Shown here one piece after another: positions 29,153 through 38,080 of a stretch of 64,000 nucleotides of DNA. This stretch comes from Yersinia kristensenii (GTDB lineage: Bacteria > Pseudomonadota > Gammaproteobacteria > Enterobacterales > Enterobacteriaceae): NCBI RefSeq assembly GCF_900460525.1, contig NZ_UHIY01000001.1:2170001-2234000 (forward strand), given 5' to 3'. Within the stretch, counting starts at the first letter, position 1, and every line of letters begins with the position of its first letter. Made by a program: the position numbers and the translations under genes. The notes below the pieces were generated by a model that worked only from the letters and a program-made list of their open reading frames with translations, did not search any database and had not been told where the DNA came from.

Positions 29153-29755
29153 TTACTTCAGCCAACCCTTTTGCTGTGCTACCTGCAACTGTGGCAGCAG
29201 ATGCTGCCAAATTTCAGGATAGTATTCGGCCACCAATTGGTTGCGCTCCAGCACTTGCTGCAATCGAATGCCATTTTCTATCCAACTTTGGCCTTCGGTA
29301 TGCAGGTTAATCAGCATAGGCAGAATGCGGTCCAGCACAGTCGCAAAGCGCGCCTCGGCAGTTTCTTCTGCTTCATACTCATCCCACAGCGCGATAAATT
29401 GTGTGCCTAATGCGGGGGGGAGCATGCCAAATAAGCGCTTGGCGGCAGCCACTTCTTGCTCATGAATAGCCGCTCTGGCCACCAGATCATAAACGATGAT
29501 ATCACCAGCATCGATTTCGACAATATCGTGCAGCAGCGCCATTTTAATCACGCGATTAATATCAACATCCGATCCCGCATAGGGTGCCAGGCTCATGGCC
29601 GCCACCGCGAAATGCCAACTGTGCTCGGCTGAGTTTTCCTGACGCAAACTGGCAATCACTTTGGTCCGGCGCTGGATATCTTTTAGCTTATCGATTTCCA
29701 TTAGAAACTGAATGGTTTCTGTTAGTGGGCCGAAATCCAGTGTTGCTAATGACAT
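29153..29755 (-). CDS. HD-domain hydrolase, HDDC2/5'-deoxynucleotidase-like
   Basis: The 200-residue protein carries the HD metal site spread over SAEHSWH (about 43-49), LLHDIVEID (about 73-81) and a later Asp in VLDRILPML. This arrangement, with LWDEYEAEETAEARF before the last Asp, resembles the HDDC2/YfbR-type group, whose studied members remove phosphate from deoxynucleoside 5'-monophosphates. Substrate is inferred from family only. It is convergent with ygfF, 12 bases apart. An ERIC-related insertion lies just upstream of its start. Confidence 0.8.
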   Translation of the reverse strand: MSLATLDFGPLTETIQFLMEIDKLKDIQRRTKVIASLRQENSAEHSWHFAVAAMSLAPYAGSDVDINRVIKMALLHDIVEIDAGDIIVYDLVARAAIHEQEVAAAKRLFGMLPPALGTQFIALWDEYEAEETAEARFATVLDRILPMLINLHTEGQSWIENGIRLQQVLERNQLVAEYYPEIWQHLLPQLQVAQQKGWLK

Positions 29756-29760
29756 AAATT

Positions 29761-29898
29761 ACCCTTTGTTTTTGGCCCTGCAGCGGTGTTGCTGCTCTCA
29801 CGCACCCGAATCACTGACTTGTGTCAGCTCATCGGGACTTATTCGTTTGCTGCCTACCTGCAATGCCAATGACTTTGGGTAAACCCTTTGTTTTTGGC
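29761..29898. repeat. ERIC-related repeat, second family (copy 2), flanked by 16-base direct duplication
   Basis: ACCCTTTGTTTTTGGC occurs at 29761-29776 and again at 29883-29898. Between them lies a ~106-base element (CCTGCAGCGG ... CAATGACTTTGGGTAA) with the ERIC-like centre AATCACTGACTTGTGTCAG and AGCTCATCGGGA. It resembles the copy at 16.8 kb in both ends. The flanking duplication looks like a trace of insertion. The rest of the 29756-30121 interval shows no gene and should hold the trhA promoter. Confidence 0.75.
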
Positions 29899-30121
29899 GG
29901 TGATTAATAATTGCTGTTCCCAGTAGATTTGTCACCTGAATACTTTGAACCACAGACATAGCGGGTTACATGTATTGACAGAATATTTAAGCGTACACGT
30001 GTACACTGGAATTATTCTCAGTTAATCTGTGTGCAGTTTTTCCGTACCGCTTTCGTATGGATTTCGTACAGCCATTGCGCTCAACGGATGAGATAACGAT
30101 TCATTTTCAGGATAATCAGTA

Positions 30122-30799
30122 TTGAAGAATAAATCAGCTATACCCACGGCTTCGGTCACACCCGCAACCACGCCGTCTTATCCATGGGCGGAAGAAATAG
30201 CCAATAGCATCAGTCATGGTATTGGCGTGGTATTTGGGATTATCGGTTTGGTTTTGCTATTGGTGCAGGCATTAGATAATGGGGCCGATACCAAGGCGCT
30301 GACCAGCTATAGCCTGTATGGCGGCAGTATTATTTTGCTGTTTTTGGCCTCGACCTTGTATCACGCCATTCCACATCGCAGGGCGAAGCTTTGGCTACAA
30401 AAATTTGACCATTGTGCTATTTACATATTAATCGCTGGGACATATACACCATTTCTATTGGTGGGGCTGGATTCTCCTCTAGCCCGCGGTTTGATGACCG
30501 TGATATGGGGGTTGGCACTGGTAGGTGTCATTTTCAAATTGGCTTTTGCGCATCGGTTTGAAGTGCTGTCATTGGTGACCTACCTGACGATGGGCTGGTT
30601 ATCATTGATTGTGATTTATCAGTTGGCGGTAAAACTTGAGATTGGTGGGTTAGCGTTATTGGCAATTGGCGGATTGTTATACACATTGGGGGTGATTTTC
30701 TACGCCTCTAAGCGCATTCGCTTCGGCCATGCTATTTGGCATGGTTTTGTGCTGGGTGGCAGTGTTTGCCACTTTATGGCAATTTATCTGTACGTCTAA
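30122..30799 (+). CDS. trhA: PAQR-family membrane homeostasis protein
   Basis: The 225-residue inner-membrane protein has seven predicted hydrophobic segments and the PAQR/hemolysin III motifs [12 protein letters not shown] (about 24-35), [10 protein letters not shown] (about 78), [17 protein letters not shown] and [16 protein letters not shown]. The conserved His and Asp residues are putative metal ligands. It matches E. coli YqfA/TrhA, linked to membrane energetics and fluidity. No ATG is available before the conserved region; the TTG at 30122, about 9 bases after AGGA, is the most likely start. Confidence 0.93.
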   Translation: MKNKSAIPTASVTPATTPSYPWAEEIANSISHGIGVVFGIIGLVLLLVQALDNGADTKALTSYSLYGGSIILLFLASTLYHAIPHRRAKLWLQKFDHCAIYILIAGTYTPFLLVGLDSPLARGLMTVIWGLALVGVIFKLAFAHRFEVLSLVTYLTMGWLSLIVIYQLAVKLEIGGLALLAIGGLLYTLGVIFYASKRIRFGHAIWHGFVLGGSVCHFMAIYLYV

Positions 30800-30814
30800 T
30801 CGTTGGTTTTAATA

Positions 30815-30832
30815 AGGCCGGAAAACCGGCCT
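30815..30832. terminator. Hairpin between convergent trhA and ygfZ
   Basis: AGGCCGG-AAAA-CCGGCCT is a perfect 7-bp stem between two convergent stop codons. The T-tract is poor on both strands, so it is only a likely bidirectional terminator. Confidence 0.65.
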
Positions 30833-30852
30833 CACTGTATGCCCGATGAATG

Positions 30853-31845
30853 TTATTTATCTTCAGTCAGTGAATAGGGTAACGGCTGAATAGTGAGCAC
30901 GCTTTCTGCATCATCGCGTACGCGCAGCACACTGTCGGCGGCCAAATCATTATTCAGCACTGCTTGAACCCACAGGGTGCCATCACTGAGCGCTATGGCG
31001 GCCAATACGCTACCGGTACGCCGCCAGTTGTCACCTAATTGCCATTCTAAATCTTCGCCAGCTGTTGGTACGCGGCTGGCACTGCCCGCTAACCAATACA
31101 GTGCTCGTTTGTTGGCACCACGGTATTTTGCTCTGGCGACCATTTCCTGCCCGGTATAACAGCCTTTACTGAAGCTGATGCCATTCAACGCCTGAATGTT
31201 TGTTGCTTGCGGAATAAATTGCGCACTGTTATCGGTATCAATGATAGGAAAGCCCGCTTCGATATCCAATGCCAGCCATTGTTTACTGTCATTAAGCTGT
31301 GCTTGGTCAGACAGCTTTTCTACTAACTGTTGCGCTTGCTCGGCATCAGTCACCAGCAAGAAGCGCTCGGCGGGCAGTGAAAAATGCAACAGCGTGCTAT
31401 TACCTTGCTGTACCACTGGGTGTTCTGCATCAGGCAATTCGGCGAAAATCCCCGCCAGCGCCGTTTTTGCCTGTGCGCCCGCCACTCCTAATAAAGCGGC
31501 ATCAGGTTGCGCGGCAATCACCACTTTGGAGAACACGGCATATTTCTTCAGTTCTCTTAGTTGGTTATCCAGCACATTACGGCGTTCGATAAAGGCCAGC
31601 CCTTCACCACGATAAAATAACCGCAAGTTGCTCCACATCTTGCCTTTAGCATCACAATGGGCGCACAGCACATGCTGGTCAGCGGGTAAGGCATCAATAT
31701 CTGCCGTGACTTGCCCTTGCAGATATTTTACGCGATCCGCGCCAGTTAATGTCACCAGCGCCCAGTCATCAAGTGAAATCAATGTTAATGGCAGCTCGGA
31801 AGAGGCGACCGGTGGTTGTGCAGCAAATGGAGTGTTATAAGCCAT
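30853..31845 (-). CDS. ygfZ: tRNA-modifying protein YgfZ (folate-dependent Fe-S maintenance)
   Basis: The 330-residue protein is a GcvT-like folate-binding protein. The signature [12 protein letters not shown] (about 226-237) contains the functional cysteine. YgfZ supports repair or assembly of iron-sulfur enzymes such as MiaB, using tetrahydrofolate. Length matches E. coli YgfZ (326 aa). It is divergent from sdhE-ygfX, which is the normal enterobacterial arrangement. Start ATG 31845 gives [12 protein letters not shown], the typical N-terminus. Confidence 0.95.
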   Translation of the reverse strand: MAYNTPFAAQPPVASSELPLTLISLDDWALVTLTGADRVKYLQGQVTADIDALPADQHVLCAHCDAKGKMWSNLRLFYRGEGLAFIERRNVLDNQLRELKKYAVFSKVVIAAQPDAALLGVAGAQAKTALAGIFAELPDAEHPVVQQGNSTLLHFSLPAERFLLVTDAEQAQQLVEKLSDQAQLNDSKQWLALDIEAGFPIIDTDNSAQFIPQATNIQALNGISFSKGCYTGQEMVARAKYRGANKRALYWLAGSASRVPTAGEDLEWQLGDNWRRTGSVLAAIALSDGTLWVQAVLNNDLAADSVLRVRDDAESVLTIQPLPYSLTEDK

Positions 31846-32110
31846 GGTTTACCTGCAAATAAAGAGTACCTGCGAAACAGTCGCCGCTGCCCGCAAGATA
31901 CAGTGAACCGATACCCCAATGGTAAAATAGCCGGGTAGCTTTGCAAGCAGTAATTCCACGGATTGAGGATTATTATTCAATATCTAAATTCGACGATATC
32001 TGAGGTACAATAACCACAGATTCTATGGCGGAGTGCTGAATATGATTAAAAAAACAGCAGAGCCCCGCCTTTTGCCTATCAGCATCCTTCATTGAGGAGT
32101 CAATCAGGAC

Positions 32111-32377
32111 ATGGAAATCGATAATAAAGCCCGCATTCACTGGGCATGCCGTCGGGGTATGCGTGAACTGGATATTTCTATCATGCCATTTTTTGAACAT
32201 GAATATGATGGCTTGAGTGATAATGAGAAACAGGTTTTTATTCGCTTACTTGAATGTGATGATCCGGACTTATTTAACTGGTTGATGAATCACGGGGAAC
32301 CGCAGGATAGCGAGCTGCGCCAAATGGTCAAACTGATTCAAACACGAAATAAAGCCCGTGGCCCAGTGGCGATGTGA
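32111..32377 (+). CDS. sdhE: Succinate dehydrogenase flavinylation factor
   Basis: The 88-residue protein is SdhE (YgfY/CptB). It promotes covalent FAD attachment to SdhA and FrdA. The RGMRELD motif (residues about 17-23), containing the RGxxE core needed for activity, is intact. ATG 32111 follows CAATCAGGAC. It overlaps ygfX by 20 bases, so the two are translationally linked as in other enterobacteria. Earlier literature described the pair as a toxin-antitoxin system (CptAB); the flavinylation role is better supported. Confidence 0.96.
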   Translation: MEIDNKARIHWACRRGMRELDISIMPFFEHEYDGLSDNEKQVFIRLLECDDPDLFNWLMNHGEPQDSELRQMVKLIQTRNKARGPVAM

Positions 32378-32783
32378 CCTGCGGGTATCCTGGCACACTC
32401 AACTCTTCTCTTTATTAGCGCATGGCGTCTTGGTGATACTCACACTGGTTGCGCCTTGGCCTCAGGGCTATACCGCACTGTGGTTGGTATTACTGACGTT
32501 GGTGGTGTTTGAGTGTATCCGCAGCCAGAAAAACATTAAGTCTTGTCAGGGCGAGATTAGGCTAAAACCCGGTAATGTAGTGCTATGGAAAAGGCATGAA
32601 TGGATTGTCGTTAAACAGCCTTGGATCACTCGCCATGGCGTGTTATTGAGTTTACAACAGACAGGTAACCGCTCAACTCGTAAGCGCTTATGGTTAGCTG
32701 CTGACAGTATGCCTGAAGAGGAATGGCGGCAATTATGTCTGTTATTGCGTCATTCGTTTGGCTCTGATGAAGGTATCCATTAA
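32358..32783 (+). CDS. ygfX: Inner-membrane protein YgfX (CptA)
   Basis: The 141-residue protein has two adjacent membrane segments (about residues 14-52) and a soluble C-terminal part, like E. coli YgfX. It has been reported to inhibit cytoskeletal proteins FtsZ and MreB when overproduced and is tied to SdhE in Serratia. Start is the GTG at 32358 inside sdhE, giving [20 protein letters not shown]. The stop codon overlaps the creB ATG (TAATGA), so creB appears attached to this operon. Confidence 0.9.
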   Translation: MAQWRCDLRVSWHTQLFSLLAHGVLVILTLVAPWPQGYTALWLVLLTLVVFECIRSQKNIKSCQGEIRLKPGNVVLWKRHEWIVVKQPWITRHGVLLSLQQTGNRSTRKRLWLAADSMPEEEWRQLCLLLRHSFGSDEGIH

Positions 32784-33481
32784 TGAAGCCCTTGATCTGG
32801 CTGGTGGAAGACGAACCGAGTATCGCCGACACCTTAATTTATACCTTGGAAAGCGAAGGTTTTACCCTCCGGTGGTTTGACCGGGGGCAACCTGCGCTTG
32901 CCGCGCTTGCTGATGGCCCGCCGGCGCTGGCGATAGTTGACGTGGGCTTACCTGATATCAATGGTTTTGATCTGTGCCGCCGCATATTGGCCCTGGTGCC
33001 GGAGCTACCAGTGGTGTTTTTAACCGCTCGTAGCGAAGAACTGGACCGGATTGTCGGTCTGGAAATTGGTGCTGATGACTATATTGCCAAACCTTTTTCA
33101 CCGCGTGAGGTGAGCGCCAGAGTTCGCACCGTGTTACGGCGGCTACAAAAGTCACAAACACGGGCTGTCTCTGCCACACTGCATCAATTCGGCCCTTTCA
33201 CACTGGACGAAGCAGGAGCTCGAGTTACTTATCATCAGCAGGTTTTATGGCTCACCCGTTATGAATATCTGTTGCTGAAGACGTTATTACTGGCCCCTGA
33301 ACGCGTATTTTCACGCCAGCAATTGATGGATATTGTTTGGGCGCAGGCGGAAGAGAGCCAGGACCGTACCGTTGATACTCACATTAAAACCCTGCGTTCA
33401 AAGCTGCGCATGATCCGCGATGAAGAATCGCCGATCCGCACCCACCGTGGGCTGGGTTACAGCCTGATGTATCGAACATGA
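32783..33481 (+). CDS. creB: Two-component response regulator CreB
   Basis: The 232-residue protein has a receiver domain (about 1-120) and an OmpR-type winged-helix effector domain (about 135-230). The acidic pair is in LVEDEPS, the phospho-acceptor Asp in AIVDVGLPD (about 53) and the Lys in IAKPFSP. The C-terminal RTVDTHIKTLRSKL is the recognition helix region. It resembles E. coli CreB, supported by creC and creD following and by a CreB box before creD. The ATG overlaps the ygfX stop. creA, which precedes creB in E. coli, is absent here. Confidence 0.92.
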   Translation: MKPLIWLVEDEPSIADTLIYTLESEGFTLRWFDRGQPALAALADGPPALAIVDVGLPDINGFDLCRRILALVPELPVVFLTARSEELDRIVGLEIGADDYIAKPFSPREVSARVRTVLRRLQKSQTRAVSATLHQFGPFTLDEAGARVTYHQQVLWLTRYEYLLLKTLLLAPERVFSRQQLMDIVWAQAEESQDRTVDTHIKTLRSKLRMIRDEESPIRTHRGLGYSLMYRT

Positions 33482-33491
33482 GCCATCACCG

Positions 33492-34919
33492 ATGAAAATA
33501 GGGGTGCGTTTGCTATTGGGCTATTTTCTGATAGTCGCCATCGCCGGTTACTTTGTTATTCGTATTTTCGTGCAGGAAGTGAAGCCGGGCGTGCGGCGCG
33601 CCACCGAAGGGACATTGGTTGATACTGCCACTTTGCTGGCACAATTCGCCCGCCAGGACATGTTGCAAGATAAAGTCGCTGGAGGTCAGCTGGCGCAAGC
33701 TTTTGCTTCATTAAATCTGCGGCCAATCGGCGCGAATATTGAAGGGATCCGCAAGGATCGTAATGAATACCGGGTTTATCTGACCGATGCCAAGGGGCGG
33801 GTGATTTTTGATTCATCCGGCAAAGCCATTGGGCAAGACTATTCACGCTGGAATGATGTTTGGCTGACCCTGCGGGGTGACTATGGCGCACGCAGCACCC
33901 GCAGCGACCCCACAGACGAACAAAGTTCGGTGATGTATGTGGCAGCACCGGTTATCGTTGATAATCAAATTATTGGCGTACTCAGTGTGGGCAAACCCAA
34001 TATCTCTATGGCCCCGGTTATCAAGCGCAGTGAGCGCAAAATCTTGCTGGCGGGCGGGGTGTTACTGGGGATTGCACTGCTGATTGGTTTGGGATTTGTC
34101 TGGTGGATTAACCGGGCGATTGGCAAGTTGGTGGATTATGCCGAACGGGTTTCTGAGGGGCAGCGTGTTGCACTACCCGCGATGGGCAGTAGCGAACTGA
34201 ATGATTTGGCGCGAGCCTTGGAAAGCATGCGGCTCAAATTGGATGGCAAAGCCTATATTGAGCAATATGTCCATACGCTGACTCATGAGTTGAAAAGCCC
34301 GCTGGCGGCGATTACTGGCGCGGCTGAATTATTACGGGAATCCCCACCACCAGCCACGGCTCAGCGTTTTTTGCTCAATATTGAACAACAAAGTGCGCGT
34401 ATCCAGCAATTAGTAGACAAAATGCTGATACAGGCACGGCTGGAAAGCCGGGTTGATTTGCAGCCCACTCCAGTAGAAATAAGCCATATTATCAAACAAG
34501 CCATTAGCGCCAAAGAAGCTCAGGCTGCCAGCAGAGGAATTGCCTTGCGGCTCATTCGTGCTGATAGTGCAATGTTAACCGGCGATAGCTTGTTACTCAG
34601 TCAGGCGTTGACCAATCTGATTGATAATGCACTAGATTTCACTCCGATTGGTGGCGAGGTGACATTAAGCGGCGCACGGCAAAATGATCAATATCTGATA
34701 ACAATTGAAGACACTGGCAGCGGTATTCCGGATTATGCGCAAGAGAAGATTTTTGACCGTTTTTATTCGCTGCCGCGAGCCAATAGCCCAAAAAGTACTG
34801 GGCTGGGGCTAAATTTTGTGCGCGAGGTTGCGGCTATTCATCAGGGCAATATTTCCCTTGAGAACCGCCAGCCGCAAGGGGTTTGTGCTCTTCTGACTCT
34901 GCCGCTAGATATCAGTTAA
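33492..34919 (+). CDS. creC: Sensor histidine kinase CreC
   Basis: The 475-residue membrane kinase has a transmembrane segment at about 7-27, a periplasmic sensor region to about 185, a second segment at about 186-206 and a HAMP-like linker. The H-box is HTLTHELKSPLAAI, with the N-box NLIDNALDF, G1 DTGSGIPD and G2 STGLGLNFV following. The CreBC system of E. coli responds to carbon source and fermentation state and controls the cre regulon. It lies 11 bases after creB in the same operon. Confidence 0.92.
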   Translation: MKIGVRLLLGYFLIVAIAGYFVIRIFVQEVKPGVRRATEGTLVDTATLLAQFARQDMLQDKVAGGQLAQAFASLNLRPIGANIEGIRKDRNEYRVYLTDAKGRVIFDSSGKAIGQDYSRWNDVWLTLRGDYGARSTRSDPTDEQSSVMYVAAPVIVDNQIIGVLSVGKPNISMAPVIKRSERKILLAGGVLLGIALLIGLGFVWWINRAIGKLVDYAERVSEGQRVALPAMGSSELNDLARALESMRLKLDGKAYIEQYVHTLTHELKSPLAAITGAAELLRESPPPATAQRFLLNIEQQSARIQQLVDKMLIQARLESRVDLQPTPVEISHIIKQAISAKEAQAASRGIALRLIRADSAMLTGDSLLLSQALTNLIDNALDFTPIGGEVTLSGARQNDQYLITIEDTGSGIPDYAQEKIFDRFYSLPRANSPKSTGLGLNFVREVAAIHQGNISLENRQPQGVCALLTLPLDIS

Positions 34920-34928
34920 GTCGCTGAC

Positions 34929-34944
34929 TTCACTGTCACTTCAC
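34929..34944 (+). promoter_or_regulatory. CreB-binding site (cre tag) upstream of creD
   Basis: TTCAC-TGTCAC-TTCAC is a perfect match to the cre tag TTCACnnnnnnTTCAC. Further TTCAC units follow at 34961-34970 (TTCACTTCAC). The site lies in the 92-base creC-creD gap, as expected because creD is the most strongly CreB-activated gene of E. coli. Confidence 0.85.
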
Positions 34945-35011
34945 ATAGCCTCATTTTCCTTTCACTTCACTCACTTAAGCTGCTCTCCTGACCTTAAAAG
35001 GAGCGCAAATC

Positions 35012-36433
35012 ATGTTCAAATCTGTTTTGTTTTGGAAAATAGCCGCGTTGTTGGGCCTCATTCTTTTGATGATGATCCCGAAAGAAATGTTGTTGAATGT
35101 TATCAATGAACGCAGTGGTTATCGCCAAAGTGTGGTCGGCAAAGTCAGTGATAGCACCAGTCGCGCACAAAAGATCCTTGGCCCAATGATTGTGGTGCCC
35201 TACAGCGAATGGATTGAAACTGAAGTTGACGGCAAGAAGCAAGGGCAGTGGGTAAGCCGCCATCGCTATTTACTGCCGGAGGTCATGACCGTCACGGGGA
35301 CACCGGATGTAGAAGTTCGCCAATTGGGTATTTACCAAGCCCAGGTTTATCAGGGGGAGCTCAATTTCCACGGGCAATTTGAGCCCTCCTCGTTGGATGA
35401 TTTAGACCGCGACGGCATCACCATCGGCACGCCGTCACTGGTGTTGGCACTGAGCGATTCGCGTGGCATCCAGCAGATTTCGCCGTTAAGTCTGGGCAGT
35501 ACAAAAATTAATTTCGAACCAGGGGCTTTTCTGGGGCGCAAGGCGCAGGGGGTGCATGCGCCGCTGACTATCGAACAGGTTCGCCAGAGCAAATTTGATG
35601 TTAATTTTACCCTCACTCTTGCGGGTACCAATAGTCTGGCGGTCGTGCCTGTTGGGCGCAGCAGCGAGCTGACTTTACAGAGCAATTGGCCGCATCCTAA
35701 TTTTGTCGGTGAGTTTTTGCCCTTGCAGCGCAAAGTGGATGAAAAAGGCTTTCGCGCCCATTGGAGCAGTAATTGGCTGGCGAACAACATGAATATCAAT
35801 TTTGCCGGTGACAATGTGCGCTTTGATTTTGACGAATTACCCGCTTTTACCACCAGTTTGATTGAGCCGGTTGACCACTATCAACTCACTGAGCGGGCGA
35901 TTAAATATGCCATTCTGTTTATTGGCTTAACATTTTTTAGCTTCTTCTTATTCGAGAGCCTGACGTCACTGCGTGTCCACCCGATCCAATATCTGTTGGT
36001 GGGCGCGGCATTGGTCTTGTTCTATTTAATGTTGCTGGCGTTCTCTGAGCACCTTGGTTTCACTTGGGCTTATATTATCGCCAGTCTGAGTTGTAGCTCA
36101 TTGATTGCTATCTATTTAAGTGCTGTATTAGGCGGTTGGTTACGCGGCGGATTATTTGCCGGAGGGCTATTATTGCTGTACGGCGTATTGTTTGGTCTGC
36201 TGCAATCAGAAGACAATGCCCTGTTATTAGGCGCGGGTTTACTGTTTATTATTCTGGCAGCAGTGATGTTGCTGACACGGCGGCTGGATTGGTATCAGGT
36301 GGCTTCTCCACCACGTTTTGCCGGGCAGAAAGATTCTGAACCAACGCGCCACCAAGAGAAAGTCGAAGAGGCATCGAGTTGCATCGCCAAGACTGGAGGC
36401 GGCTCTCAAGATTCCTTCCGATTATGGAAATAA
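35012..36433 (+). CDS. creD: Inner-membrane protein CreD
   Basis: The 473-residue protein has one N-terminal membrane segment (about 6-28), a large periplasmic domain and a cluster of about five C-terminal membrane segments (about 295-425). SNWPHPNFVGEFLP and the final FRLWK-type end agree with E. coli CreD (450 aa). Function is unclear; in E. coli its overexpression gives colicin E2 tolerance, and in Aeromonas and Pseudomonas homologues are tied to beta-lactam response and envelope integrity. AAAAGGAG precedes ATG 35012. Its own cre tag implies CreB-dependent induction apart from creBC. Confidence 0.9.
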   Translation: MFKSVLFWKIAALLGLILLMMIPKEMLLNVINERSGYRQSVVGKVSDSTSRAQKILGPMIVVPYSEWIETEVDGKKQGQWVSRHRYLLPEVMTVTGTPDVEVRQLGIYQAQVYQGELNFHGQFEPSSLDDLDRDGITIGTPSLVLALSDSRGIQQISPLSLGSTKINFEPGAFLGRKAQGVHAPLTIEQVRQSKFDVNFTLTLAGTNSLAVVPVGRSSELTLQSNWPHPNFVGEFLPLQRKVDEKGFRAHWSSNWLANNMNINFAGDNVRFDFDELPAFTTSLIEPVDHYQLTERAIKYAILFIGLTFFSFFLFESLTSLRVHPIQYLLVGAALVLFYLMLLAFSEHLGFTWAYIIASLSCSSLIAIYLSAVLGGWLRGGLFAGGLLLLYGVLFGLLQSEDNALLLGAGLLFIILAAVMLLTRRLDWYQVASPPRFAGQKDSEPTRHQEKVEEASSCIAKTGGGSQDSFRLWK

Positions 36434-36460
36434 TATAGCAGAAGTCAAAACGGCTATAGA

Positions 36461-36488
36461 AAGCGGGCACAACCGGTGCCCGTTTGTC
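36461..36488. terminator. Terminator between convergent creD and fldB
   Basis: CGGGCAC-AACCG-GTGCCCG forms a 7-bp stem with a 5-base loop, followed by TTTGTC on the plus strand. On the minus strand the following GCTTTCTA is less T-rich. Probably mainly for creD. Confidence 0.75.
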
Positions 36489-36506
36489 ACATTCTGGTCT
36501 GTCACA

Positions 36507-37025
36507 TTAAAGCAATGTATCCATTTCGAGCAGAATTTGCTCACACCACTGTTCGATGCGCTCTTCACTCAAATCGTATTGATTGACCTCATCTAACGCC
36601 AAGCCCACGAAGTGTTTACCGTCAGCGCTGAGCGGTTTCGGGCTGGTAAACTCAAAGCCCTCTGTCGGCCAAAAACCAATAAATTTCACCCCCAGCGGGG
36701 CAATATGGTCATGCAGCATCCCAAGAGCATCAAGGAACCATTCGCTATAACCGAATTGATCGCCCATGCCATACATGGCGACAATCTTTCCTTGGAGGTT
36801 TAGTTGGGTTAATTGTGGCCAAATGGCTTCCCAATCTTCCTGTAATTCGCCGAAATCCCAGGTAGGAATACCCAGAATGAGAATGGAATATTCTTCCATC
36901 AGGCGGGGGCTGACATCTTTTAAGTTATGTAAATCAACCAGATCTTCGCCGAGGATATCGCGGATTTTTTCTGCCACCATTTCGGTATAGCAGGTGCTGG
37001 AGCCGTAAAAGAGACCAATCTTCAT
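36507..37025 (-). CDS. fldB: Flavodoxin 2
   Basis: The 172-residue FMN protein matches E. coli FldB (173 aa). The phosphate loop [16 protein letters not shown] near the N-terminus has the T/S-x-T-x-x-T pattern of flavodoxins, with S/C variants characteristic of Fld[15 protein letters not shown] and [17 protein letters not shown] are the FMN-stacking loops. It is a soluble one-electron carrier, SoxRS-induced in E. coli. ATG 37025 gives [11 protein letters not shown], the family start; an upstream in-frame ATG (37043) lacks homology. Divergent from xerD, as in E. coli. Confidence 0.95.
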   Translation of the reverse strand: MKIGLFYGSSTCYTEMVAEKIRDILGEDLVDLHNLKDVSPRLMEEYSILILGIPTWDFGELQEDWEAIWPQLTQLNLQGKIVAMYGMGDQFGYSEWFLDALGMLHDHIAPLGVKFIGFWPTEGFEFTSPKPLSADGKHFVGLALDEVNQYDLSEERIEQWCEQILLEMDTLL

Positions 37026-37131
37026 GATGTATAGCCATAGCATTACTAATAAGGAATAGCATCGAGTGTATCAGATTTGTCCCGTCATCAGGCATAATGG
37101 CGGCCCCATCCCATCAAAGAGATAAACAGTC

Positions 37132-38031
37132 ATGCAACAGCAAAATAACCCGCTGATTGAACAGTTTCTTGATGCCCTGTGGCTGGAGCGGAATTTGGCG
37201 GAGAATACACTGGCCTCATACCGTTTGGATTTACATGCACTGAGTGGATGGTTAGAGCATCACGACAGTGATTTATTGCGCGCCGGTTCGCAGGACTTAC
37301 AGTCATTCCTTGCCGAGCGTATTGAGGGCGGTTATAAAGCCACCAGCTCAGCTCGCTTACTCAGTGCAATGCGCCGGCTATTCCAATATTTATACCGCGA
37401 AAAATTGCGCGAAGATGACCCTACGGCACTGCTTTCATCGCCCAAATTACCGCAGCGCTTACCTAAAGATTTGAGCGAGGCGCAGGTTGACGCGTTACTC
37501 AACTCTCCCAATGTTGATATCCCGCTAGAATTGCGGGATAAGGCCATGCTGGAAGTGCTCTATGCCACCGGCTTGCGGGTGTCGGAGCTCGTTGGGCTGA
37601 CCATCAGCGATGTTAGTTTGCGCCAAGGAGTGGTGCGCGTTATCGGGAAAGGGAATAAAGAGCGGCTGGTGCCTTTGGGCGAAGAAGCCGTGTACTGGAT
37701 TGAAAATTACATGGAGCATGGTCGTCCGTGGCTGATCAATGGTCAATCACTGGATGTGCTATTTCCCAGTAATCGCAGCCAGCAAATGACGAGGCAGACT
37801 TTCTGGCATCGAATCAAACACTATGCGATCCTTGCCGGTATTGATAGTGAACGGCTTTCGCCCCATGTACTACGGCATGCTTTTGCCACGCACCTGTTGA
37901 ATCACGGTGCGGATCTACGTGTGGTACAAATGTTACTGGGCCATAGTGATCTGTCGACGACCCAGATTTATACCCATGTAGCGACTGAGCGTTTGAAGTT
38001 GCTACATCAACAGCATCATCCGCGCGCATAG
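37132..38031 (+). CDS. xerD: Site-specific tyrosine recombinase XerD
   Basis: The 299-residue recombinase resolves chromosome dimers at dif together with XerC and FtsK. It has the N-terminal SAM-like core-binding domain (about 1-100) and the catalytic domain with R149 (ATGLRVSEL), HVLRHAF (H245/R248), HSD (H271) and nucleophile Y280 (IYTHV), one position beyond the E. coli numbering. It heads xerD-dsbC-recJ with short gaps, the conserved order. It is a core housekeeping gene, not part of a mobile element. Confidence 0.97.
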   Translation: MQQQNNPLIEQFLDALWLERNLAENTLASYRLDLHALSGWLEHHDSDLLRAGSQDLQSFLAERIEGGYKATSSARLLSAMRRLFQYLYREKLREDDPTALLSSPKLPQRLPKDLSEAQVDALLNSPNVDIPLELRDKAMLEVLYATGLRVSELVGLTISDVSLRQGVVRVIGKGNKERLVPLGEEAVYWIENYMEHGRPWLINGQSLDVLFPSNRSQQMTRQTFWHRIKHYAILAGIDSERLSPHVLRHAFATHLLNHGADLRVVQMLLGHSDLSTTQIYTHVATERLKLLHQQHHPRA

Positions 38032-38080
38032 TTGTTTTTTATGAAAACCACAACGTGTGGAATAAAGATAGGATTTATAA

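Noticed and set aside
32111..32783. sdhE-ygfX as a toxin-antitoxin system
   Set aside because: The pair was once described so (CptAB), but the intact RGxxE motif and known flavinylation role of SdhE make this a weaker explanation.
37132..38031. Phage or island integrase
   Set aside because: The tyrosine recombinase is XerD by sequence and by the xerD-dsbC-recJ order.
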